This document shows positions 10,892-18,566 of a stretch of DNA of 64,000 nt, piece after piece. This stretch comes from Saccharomycopsis malanga (taxonomy: Eukaryota; Ascomycota; Saccharomycetes; Ascoideales; Saccharomycopsidaceae): positions 3,038,001 through 3,102,000 of the forward strand of contig CP025321.1 of assembly GCA_004014935.1 (NCBI GenBank). Direction: 5' to 3'. The notes beneath the pieces were generated by a model that was not told the DNA's origin, made no database searches, and worked only from the letters and a program-made list of their open reading frames with translations. Numbering within the stretch: position 1 is the first letter of the stretch; each line of letters opens with the position of its first letter. The position numbers and the translations under genes are program-made.

Positions 10892-11310
10892 GCTGGTGTG
10901 CGGCATCGATTTCTATATACTGGTTAGTAATGGGATGTTTAATATTCACCATAATACACATCATTCAATGAGACCATCACGACTTTCATTACTTATTCCT
11001 AACGGAACAAAACAGACCCGAGGGTTTCCTTTTTTCTCTTTTTTCGTTTATTTTTTTTTTTTTATTTTTTTATTTTTTTTTTTGCTTTTTTTTTATTATA
11101 GTGCTTATTAATAAATAATGGTATAAATACACATTAAGATCCCAGCAGCGATCTACAAATTTCACTAAAACTTCAACTGCTAAACACCCTTTGAAACTTA
11201 ACTTTGATTCAACTCATTAGTTGGTCTGTCAGATCTGTCATTTCAGCAAGCCAATCCTGCATTGTACTATAGACATCCATATATTATAGAACATTATCAA
11301 TAACATCAAA

Positions 11311-12510
11311 ATGACAATTTCCAGTGCTAACGAATACAAGTTTGGAACCAAGGCCATCCACGCTGGTTCCAACCCAGATCCATCGACCGGTGCTGTGATT
11401 CCAGCAATCTCTTTGTCAACCACTTTTGCTCAAACTGCTCCATCAAAACCAATTGGTGCTTTCGAGTACTCTAGATCCCAGAATCCAAACAGAGAAAATT
11501 TGGAAAACGCTGTTGCTGCTTTGGAAAACGCAAAGTATGGTTTGGCCTTTTCTTCTGGTAGTGCTACCACTGCTGTCATCTTGCAAAGTTTGGCTCAAGG
11601 TTCTCACGTTGTCTCTGTTGGTGATGTCTATGGTGGTACCCACAGATATTTCACCAAAGTTGCCACTACTCACGGCGTCAAGACCGACTTTACAAACAAT
11701 ATTCTCGAGGATTTGCCATCTTTGTTGACTGAAGACACCAAATTGGTCTGGATCGAAACTCCATCCAACCCTACTTTGAGTATCACTGACATTTCCAAGG
11801 TTGCCGAGTTGGTTGCTGAGCACAAGGCCAAGTTCAACCGTACTGACTTGTTCTTGGTTGTCGACAACACCTTCTTGTCACCATACATTCAAAATCCATT
11901 GAACTGTGGTGCTGATGTCGTTGTCCATTCTGGTACCAAGTATATCAACGGTCACTCTGATGTCGTCATTGGGCTTTTGGCTACTAATGATGAGTCTTTG
12001 CGTGACAGATTTGCTTTCTTGCAAAACGCCATTGGCGCTATTCCATCGCCATTCGACTCTTGGTTGGCCCACAGAGGTTTAAAGACTTTGCACTTGAGAG
12101 CCAGAGCTGCTTCCAACAACGCTCTCAAGATTGCTGAATTTTTGTCTCAAAGCGAGCATGTTTCTGCTGTCAACTACCCTGGTTTGAAGTCCCACAAGGG
12201 CCATGATGTTGTATTGAAACAACATAGAGATGGCTTGGGTGGTGGTATGGTTTCTTTTAGAATCAAGGGTGGTGCTGAAGCTGCTGCTAAATTCACTTCG
12301 GAGACCAAATTGTTCACTCTTGCCGAATCTTTGGGTGGCATTGAATCCTTGATTGAAGTTCCAGCTGTCATGACCCATGCTGGTATCCCACAAGAAGCAA
12401 GACAAGCTTCCGGTGTTTACGATGACTTGATCAGAGTCAGTGTCGGTATTGAAGACATTGATGATTTGATTGCTGACGTTGATCAAGCTTTGAAGGTTGC
12501 TGCTAAATAA
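11311..12510 (+). CDS. CYS3: Cystathionine gamma-lyase
   Basis: This is a cytosolic PLP enzyme that cleaves cystathionine to cysteine, 2-oxobutyrate and ammonia, the last step of reverse transsulfuration. The 399-residue length is typical. It carries the Cys/Met-metabolism PLP-family signatures: YSRSQNPNRENLE near residue 50, FSSGSATTA for cofactor phosphate binding near 80, the aspartate in VVDNTFLSPYI near 185, and the Schiff-base lysine in VHSGTKYINGHSDV near 208. The C-terminal ESLGGIESLIEVPAVMTH block separates gamma-lyases of this type from other family members. It is very close to S. cerevisiae Cys3 throughout. No in-frame CTG codon was found among its 399 codons, and leucines are almost all TTG, which indicates high expression. 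A TCACGTGA site lies upstream. Confidence 0.97.
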   Translation: MTISSANEYKFGTKAIHAGSNPDPSTGAVIPAISLSTTFAQTAPSKPIGAFEYSRSQNPNRENLENAVAALENAKYGLAFSSGSATTAVILQSLAQGSHVVSVGDVYGGTHRYFTKVATTHGVKTDFTNNILEDLPSLLTEDTKLVWIETPSNPTLSITDISKVAELVAEHKAKFNRTDLFLVVDNTFLSPYIQNPLNCGADVVVHSGTKYINGHSDVVIGLLATNDESLRDRFAFLQNAIGAIPSPFDSWLAHRGLKTLHLRARAASNNALKIAEFLSQSEHVSAVNYPGLKSHKGHDVVLKQHRDGLGGGMVSFRIKGGAEAAAKFTSETKLFTLAESLGGIESLIEVPAVMTHAGIPQEARQASGVYDDLIRVSVGIEDIDDLIADVDQALKVAAK

Positions 12511-12877
12511 ACACATTGATTCAATTTGCATAAAAATTCTAGAAAAATTTGTTTTTTGCATTTTATGATTTTTACATTACCTTTTTTATTTCTCTGTTTC
12601 TTGTTTAATGCTACTATTATCTTTGTATGATTTTCACTTTTGCTATCCTATTATCTACATAACGCAGCGTTGTATATTACTCGTTACCATAATACAGTTG
12701 TATATTATTTTGCATACTACTATCGTATCTGTAAGATTGTTTTTTGAATAATACAAGTCACATTTTCCACTTCTAAGTGTACAACTACAAGTCGGATAAA
12801 AATGGATATAATACCACTTAGTATTTTAATATATTCATGCTTATCAAAAAAAACTTTCAATCATATATGAAAATAAC
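12511..12877. other. Convergent gap between CYS3 and arrestin gene
   Basis: These 367 bp of AT-rich sequence hold the 3' ends of two converging genes. TATA/AATA-rich stretches suit yeast polyadenylation on both strands. Nothing else is seen. Confidence 0.6.
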
Positions 12878-15580
12878 CTAAGAACCTTTTTCCGGAGGAG
12901 GAGGCTTTTTATCAGGGATTTGTTCATAAGTAGGCAACCCTGTAAAAGGAGTTGGTTGCTGTGGAGATGTGTTTGCGGTGTTGAATGTAGTGGTAGGAAC
13001 CGCGTTGGTACTATTTTGAGAGCTGCTGGCCACCGTGGTAGGCGGAGGAGTCACAGGAGAAATAGATGGCTCTGGGGTTGCAAATTCCGAATTGGTACTG
13101 TTTAATTTGCTGTATGCTGCTAAATGGTTATCTTTCCTGTCTATTGGATAACCGTTCAGGTCTAAAGGAATCGCAGCAGCAGGGCCTGATTGGCCGTATC
13201 CAGGGAGATCAGACGAAACGTTAGGCACAGGCAGTGCATCAGCATCAGCAGCTGGAGCTGGAGCAAACGAAACATTACCAGTTGAAGCACTGGAAACGTT
13301 AGTAGGAGCACTGGATGCATTAAGAAGTGAGGGAATAGACTCTTCATAAGCAGGTGGAGGAGGTAAATCATTATAATCGTCTTTATAATTAGTTACTATT
13401 TCTGATTTTTTACCTTCATCTTTCTTTGAGGTAGAAGGCAATCCAGCAGTGTTGATGCTGTTATTAATGGTTGATGGATTATCAGAAGGTTTTGATGCTG
13501 CAACAACCGGAGGAGGACCATTTGGACGAGAAGCACCACTAGCTTGAGATTGTTGCTGTTCTAATTTAACAGGACTTCCAGCAGTGCCTGCAGTAGTTAC
13601 TACAGGGACATCGCCAGCCAAATCGTCGCCATGAAACGATGCAGTACTAAGGTCAGTAGTAGAATCAGTAGTACCGGTGGTGGTTGTACCAGTTGATGTG
13701 TTTGCCCCCGAGTTCAATTTCAGTTGCAAGACGGTGTTTTGCTTATTGATGAAGCTAGAAAACTTATTGGCTTGGGTAGCGTACTTTGGGTTATCTTCAC
13801 CGAGTTTCAATGAAAACTTTGTCAACTTAGAAGCAAGTTTGTTAGTTAATTCACCAGCTTTTGCTTCATAATTATTTGTTCTTGGAGGAAGATTTGGTTT
13901 GCTAGACGTGGAGGCAGCTACTGTGGAACCTCCTACAACACTACCAGTGCCAGCATAAGTTTGTGGGTTCGGACCAGACTGAGCCTGGGTTTGAGTAGTT
14001 GCAACAAGTTCATTGTTTAACATATGTTCGTCGGCTTCACTTTCTAAAGTGACTCCTGGTGGAGGTGCTAAGCCACTAGAAACTTTGAACTCTGATTCCA
14101 AGACAAGGTTGATTGGGTCAGCTTTAACATTTAATGTGTTTCCATCATTTACTAAACCGGTGCTACCGTCAATGGTTCTAAAGGTCAAGTGAGCTACCAA
14201 CTTGTAGTCACGCTTAACATTACAAGTCTTGAAACTTGGCACCAAATTAGGCAGATTCAATACTTTGTAGTCAAACTTTGAAGCAAACAAAGAAGATGGG
14301 ATTTCCAACTCATACAATTGTTCCCCAGCATTGTTTTTCCCTCTTGACTGTTTAAAGCTGGTGAAACTGACTATTTTCTCAGGGTTGTTGACATTGAGGA
14401 AACTCTCATCAAAAATAACAAACTTTTGAGGAACAGATTGCCTGAGTTCTTCAGCAAGAAGGGTGGTGGTGGCCACAAGTTCAAGCTTTAAACTATCAAT
14501 AATCAACTTGATATTAGCAGCAGCAGAGCCATTGGCAACCATCTGCGGGAATGCAGTCGTAGTAAGCAAATAGAAGCTAATGTTAGGTCTTATAGCTTCA
14601 TTATGTTTTTCATCATTACTTGATGCTCCATTTCCAGCAAGAACATAGCCTGGATAATTGTATCTGGTTTCAAAGTAAAACGGCAAATTAACAGAACCGA
14701 TTTCAGAGCCAAGATGAAGTTTCAAATCGAAGCCTAGTCTAGTGTACGAGAGTTTTTGAGTCTCTGGCAGAGAATACGCAAGGTCCAATGGCACGAAACG
14801 GAATGGCTCGACAATTCTAATGTTCTGTTTATAAAAAGAAGATCTTTTGATAGTGGCCTTGATATAGTATTGAATTGCACTATCGTTATCGTAGATCACC
14901 CTTGGTAACGATGGAGGCAACAAGTAAGAAACGTGTTTGATAAGTTCTTGATTACGGTTCACTGGGTTGATCAAACCCCCTTGTCCGAAAGCGAACTTGT
15001 TAGTGAAACCCTTTAAATCAATGACACAATGGTTTTTCAAAGGCAATGTGAAAGAAAAATCATATTCATAAATACCAGGAGAAAGGGTGTACTCTTTTTC
15101 TGTAGAATTAGAGGCATTTTGTGAGGTAGAATGGGAACTTCCAAAGAAACCTCTTTGGCCCGTAGTGTTGTCATCACCATATGTTCCCGATACCGCAAGA
15201 TTGGCCTTTGGTTCAGTAGCAGTAGTGGTATTTGCAGTTGGTGTAACAGTTTGATGGGCGGTGGTCTGCTGAGCAGTAATTAATTCCTTTGGAGGAAAGA
15301 CTTTAGCAGATTGATAGAGCAACTTGTGGGCTTCGATCTCTGTGACAGGTTTGTCCTGTCTTTTACGATTGTTCGACGTTTTCACTCCGCTAATAATTGT
15401 TTTCGATTCGCCTTCTAATTTGATGATTATAGACGATGCGGAAAGCTCGGTAGCGACTTCAAGACGTAACTTGCCAGCAACAGTGTCTTTATTGGTGAAA
15501 AACTTTGCTGGTCTGACATGGTTCAAAATGATTTTGGCTTCGTTAGTTGTAGGCAAATTATTGGGAGCAGCACTGGTCAT
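12878..15580 (-). CDS. Alpha-arrestin ubiquitin-ligase adaptor (ART10-like)
   Basis: Alpha-arrestins recruit the Rsp5 ubiquitin ligase to plasma-membrane transporters and trigger their endocytosis. The first ~500 of 900 residues form the arrestin N and C folds, with blocks VRPAKFFTNKDTVAGKLRLE, LSPGIYEYDFSFTLP, YYIKATIKRSSFYKQNIR and, closing the C fold, FKTCNVKRDYKLVAHL. The remaining ~400 residues are low-complexity Ser/Thr/Pro/Ala. They include two Rsp5-binding PY motifs, PPAY near residue 740 and LPTY near 878. The order of blocks, and FKTC-x-KR followed by a C-terminal PY motif, recall S. cerevisiae Art10 better than Rod1/Rog3. The tail here is much longer (Art10 is ~520 residues), so I give no symbol. 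Three AGGGG stress-element cores lie upstream, suggesting stress or nutrient control. Confidence 0.85.
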   Translation of the reverse strand: MTSAAPNNLPTTNEAKIILNHVRPAKFFTNKDTVAGKLRLEVATELSASSIIIKLEGESKTIISGVKTSNNRKRQDKPVTEIEAHKLLYQSAKVFPPKELITAQQTTAHQTVTPTANTTTATEPKANLAVSGTYGDDNTTGQRGFFGSSHSTSQNASNSTEKEYTLSPGIYEYDFSFTLPLKNHCVIDLKGFTNKFAFGQGGLINPVNRNQELIKHVSYLLPPSLPRVIYDNDSAIQYYIKATIKRSSFYKQNIRIVEPFRFVPLDLAYSLPETQKLSYTRLGFDLKLHLGSEIGSVNLPFYFETRYNYPGYVLAGNGASSNDEKHNEAIRPNISFYLLTTTAFPQMVANGSAAANIKLIIDSLKLELVATTTLLAEELRQSVPQKFVIFDESFLNVNNPEKIVSFTSFKQSRGKNNAGEQLYELEIPSSLFASKFDYKVLNLPNLVPSFKTCNVKRDYKLVAHLTFRTIDGSTGLVNDGNTLNVKADPINLVLESEFKVSSGLAPPPGVTLESEADEHMLNNELVATTQTQAQSGPNPQTYAGTGSVVGGSTVAASTSSKPNLPPRTNNYEAKAGELTNKLASKLTKFSLKLGEDNPKYATQANKFSSFINKQNTVLQLKLNSGANTSTGTTTTGTTDSTTDLSTASFHGDDLAGDVPVVTTAGTAGSPVKLEQQQSQASGASRPNGPPPVVAASKPSDNPSTINNSINTAGLPSTSKKDEGKKSEIVTNYKDDYNDLPPPPAYEESIPSLLNASSAPTNVSSASTGNVSFAPAPAADADALPVPNVSSDLPGYGQSGPAAAIPLDLNGYPIDRKDNHLAAYSKLNSTNSEFATPEPSISPVTPPPTTVASSSQNSTNAVPTTTFNTANTSPQQPTPFTGLPTYEQIPDKKPPPPEKGS

Positions 15581-16362
15581 TTCTTAAGTTATATATTGAT
15601 GATGTGTCTCCTTATATAGAAATCAAAGCAAGATGGGTATCAAATCGTATCTTATAAGTCTGTAATTGTTTACTGAGAAATTAATGTAGTTTGACAATTG
15701 AACAAGTCCAATTACTGGTTAAGAAATAATTTTCAATCCTTCATATAATTAAGTGTAATTTTCTGACAGCAACACCTAACTTTATACGTATTACTGTATA
15801 GGGGGAACGGCATATTATGGAATAGGCTCAGGATCCGCAGTTGTGGATCATGACTACTATTTTGACTGCGCCCTCATAGTAACCAGGACCATCCAAAAGA
15901 GTGTCTTAGGTCGCACGGGAGCCATAGTTAAACTACTAATATGCTATTGATGAGACCTGTTAGAGGGGTGCCAATGATGATAAAGGGTGTCATTGATGAA
16001 AATGTGACAAATAGTCTATTAGAAATTGCACGATATTTGACTCATAGATTAAGGGATGTGATATTAATAATGATAACCACACATTTTATGTAGTATATCT
16101 CAGGTTCCTATATACAGGATAATCGGTAAAATCTAGGGGGCGGAAAACCCAATCTATCTCCCTGATAGTAACACTTTGCAGGAAAAAATCGTTTATTGAA
16201 AGACAAAGTAAATTGAATAGAATTAAATGCACTGGAAAATTTGTAACAGCTTCTCGCTGCAAAAAATCATAATGACAATTGTCGTAACAGAAAAAAAGGG
16301 AAAAAAGAGTCCATAAAACAAAGTACATAAAGTCCATAAAAAAATATTAATTGAAATCATGC
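15581..16362. promoter_or_regulatory. Arrestin-gene promoter region with AGGGG elements
   Basis: This 782-bp gap separates two minus-strand genes. AGGGG cores (Msn2/4-type STRE, or part of a Mig1-like site) occur at 15800-15806, 15964-15968 and 16135-16140, that is 220, 384 and 555 bp before the arrestin ATG. A snoRNA C-box-like ATGATGA at 15973 has no partner D box nearby. No gene was seen. Confidence 0.45.
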
Positions 16363-17673
16363 TTATTCCTCGCCGTATTTGTTATACAAATATCTCAACT
16401 TGGAATAATAAATATCAGAGTCCAAGTAACCGACTCTGAACCACCTTCCACCACCAATGTCATCGGTAAACTGGGTTCTCGCATGAGCCAAACGACGATT
16501 GTTGAACATAATGGCCTCACCCTGTTCCAACAAAATCTTAAACTGGTTATCCTCGTCATTGATAAACTCTTCGAAGATCTTAAGACCTCTATGGAAGTCT
16601 CTGAATAAGTAACGATCACCAGTATCCTTGGCACTATGATACTGTTCCAAGTTTTCCCAATCGGCAAAATCGCCCATTTTTTTCATTGGACTGGTGATAC
16701 CATATTCAAATGGAGCTTGGTACGGTGGAGAGTAATTGACCTCGATAATGTAGGGGTAATTTGTGCTTGGATCGAGATTGTCATGATCCTCCACGATCAA
16801 TGGTCTGGAATAAACAAACTCGTGGCCTTGGTTTGATTTGTAGCGATAAGTGATAGGAACATTGCAAAGAGCAAAATAAGCATGTGGATCTTTCTCAAGC
16901 ACATACTTGGCAGCATTGAAAAGGTCTACAAAGATGTTTTCGCCACCCTCAGCCACGCTGTTTTTAATTGACTCAAGGACTTTGATGCCCGGTGGTGATT
17001 GATAAAAAAGCAAGTCTTGGTGCAAATGGAACATTTTGTTCGACAAGACCAAATGTTCTGCTTCTTTTTTAGAAACCACATCAAAATATCTCCCGAAAAT
17101 TGTTTCTCTCAAGTAACCAATGCGCGAAGCAATTTGCTCCAATGTAGATTGACGAAACTCTTTGGAAGAGTTTGTTGGAATCTTTACAACAAAAGAAATA
17201 CCGTATTTGTTGAGGTTTTTGAATGCGTTCCATAAAGTTTTTTCATCATTAATGAACGAGTCATAATCAAAAATCAAACTTTGTTTTTTCTTTTGAAGCT
17301 TGGAATTGTCCCAAATCTCTTCATTTTCTTCATAATACTTGCCCTTACGACGGTTGCTATTGGTAGAATATTTTTTCAAAAAGGATAACGAATAAGTGGC
17401 CACCTCGCCATCTTTCCAATGAATTTCAATAGCTGACTCACCAGAAGGAAGCTTGACAACTTGAGGCTGTTCAGAAGGAGCAATGTCTCTTGCAATCAGA
17501 CCCGTAGAGAAAAGCTTGAGTCCCGAGGCCTTTTCAACAGAGTTTGGAGACTCAGAAGCATCTCGAAGAAAAACGTTGGAGAAGTTAACAATGTCCGGGG
17601 TTTCGTCGTCCTCATTGTCAACAAAAGTGATTGAGGTGACTCTGTCGTTGTAAAAGTTGACTTTGAGTGACAT
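16363..17673 (-). CDS. Gamma-butyrobetaine/trimethyllysine dioxygenase-like Fe(II)/2-oxoglutarate enzyme
   Basis: This is a TauD-fold dioxygenase of the carnitine-biosynthesis type. Such enzymes hydroxylate gamma-butyrobetaine to L-carnitine or trimethyllysine to its 3-hydroxy form. In the 436-residue protein the iron-binding HxD is in LHQDLLFYQSPPG (His218, Asp220). The distal histidine is in NNRRLAHARTQF (His397). The 2-oxoglutarate arginine follows in GGGRWFRVGYLDSD. Residues ~25-105 align with the N-terminal domain of the family (VFLRDAS...VEIHWKDGEVATYSL pattern) but contain no cysteine, so the usual Zn-binding Cys cluster is missing. The frame runs eight codons further upstream only to a TTG, so the ATG at 17673 is the start. 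Substrate choice between the two carnitine steps cannot be settled from the sequence. Confidence 0.8.
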   Translation of the reverse strand: MSLKVNFYNDRVTSITFVDNEDDETPDIVNFSNVFLRDASESPNSVEKASGLKLFSTGLIARDIAPSEQPQVVKLPSGESAIEIHWKDGEVATYSLSFLKKYSTNSNRRKGKYYEENEEIWDNSKLQKKKQSLIFDYDSFINDEKTLWNAFKNLNKYGISFVVKIPTNSSKEFRQSTLEQIASRIGYLRETIFGRYFDVVSKKEAEHLVLSNKMFHLHQDLLFYQSPPGIKVLESIKNSVAEGGENIFVDLFNAAKYVLEKDPHAYFALCNVPITYRYKSNQGHEFVYSRPLIVEDHDNLDPSTNYPYIIEVNYSPPYQAPFEYGITSPMKKMGDFADWENLEQYHSAKDTGDRYLFRDFHRGLKIFEEFINDEDNQFKILLEQGEAIMFNNRRLAHARTQFTDDIGGGRWFRVGYLDSDIYYSKLRYLYNKYGEE

Positions 17674-18566
17674 GTCGTACCAAGATTTGGATCCCAATCA
17701 AGTGAGTGAGTAATTTAGCACGCCGATGGAAAATAATTAGTATTCATATAAATATATGAAATTTTCGCAAACACTTGACTAGTTTCAACACTCAAAGAAG
17801 TCAAATGCTATAATTAGTCACGTATATTATCAGGATTCAACAACAAGAAAATCTTTATTGTTCCAATAAAACAATTGGCTATTCTCAAAAAGTCTCTGTC
17901 AAACTAAATCGTCTTGTATTACAACTATGAATATTCAAAAACAAAAATAGACTGATTTATATACTGCTTTATATACACTCGTCATATATAGTGTCTATAA
18001 GCACCTGATCTTCTAGCAAATAACCCGTGGAAATTTGTCTAATTAGGAAGCAAGTAGGAGTGCGTTTAGTCTGTTTCATATTGTTGCTGAGTCAGCAAAC
18101 GAAGAGGAACGAAAAAAAAATGAACCAAACAAATTGGAGAATTCAGCATTAATATATTATTAAAAAGACAGACACTCTTTCATTTGAACAAGGCATCGAA
18201 AGAGATAACCAGTTGAACGCATTTGAGGGTGTCAGATAGCTTGTTATTTTTTTAATTTAGCACGAAAACTTATTGTTGACCCATTTTCCACACATTCCCA
18301 TTCATTTCTAAGCGCTGTCGTAGATCATCCTTCAGAAGAAAAAGAAAAAAAAATAAAAAAGAAAAAAAAGAACACCCAGTTAGCCAGACACCTGGTAACA
18401 TAGGAGGACAGCAAATTCATATCATTTCAAGTGTTGGGCAGTATTGAAATATTGATATTATTATATATTGTACAACCATCAAGTTTATATTTTGCCTTTT
18501 GAATACGGTGATATTGATCCAATAGCTCTCGTCAAAGCATTTACAACACATTTTTATCACACCACT
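17674..18566. promoter_or_regulatory. Divergent dioxygenase/BOI2 promoter region
   Basis: This 893-bp region lies between divergent genes. It contains a 15-bp bZIP-type palindrome at 18084-18098 and a purine-rich A-tract at about 18341-18372, typical of nucleosome-free yeast promoters. No RNA gene was recognised. Confidence 0.6.
18084..18098. promoter_or_regulatory. 15-bp bZIP palindrome (Gcn4/AP-1/MARE-like)
   Basis: TTGCTGAGTCAGCAA is palindromic on both sides of a central G. Its core TGAGTCA is the Gcn4/AP-1 site, and the flanking TGC/GCA arms match the extended Maf-type element. It lies about 410 bp before the dioxygenase ATG and 470 bp before the BOI2 ATG, so either gene could be the target. 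Confidence 0.6.

Larger units (their letters stand above)
10586..11310. promoter_or_regulatory. Divergent DBF4/CYS3 promoter region
   Basis: This 725-bp region separates two divergent genes. On the DBF4 side are TATA-like sequence near 10655-10670, ACGCGA near 10722 and ACGCGT at 10748-10753. Toward CYS3 are an A-run followed by TTTCATG near 10853-10870, a Cbf1 palindrome at 10884-10891, and a very T-rich stretch (about 11030-11095) of the kind that excludes nucleosomes. No RNA gene was seen. Confidence 0.7.

Noticed and set aside
10923-10929. TACTAAC on the minus strand, possible 5'-UTR intron of DBF4
   Set aside because: No GTATGT or GTAAGT donor was found upstream on that strand within a plausible distance.
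10815-11111. 98-codon plus-strand frame in the DBF4-CYS3 gap
   Set aside because: It opens with GTG rather than ATG and ends in a Phe-rich run that is only the T-rich promoter tract translated.
15973-16164. snoRNA C-box-like ATGATGA in the arrestin promoter
   Set aside because: The next CTGA is about 190 bp away and there is no terminal stem, so a C/D snoRNA is not supported.
18468-18566. 33-codon N-terminal extension of the BOI2-like protein
   Set aside because: The longer frame begins at TTG, and the SH3 domain starts right after the ATG at 18567.
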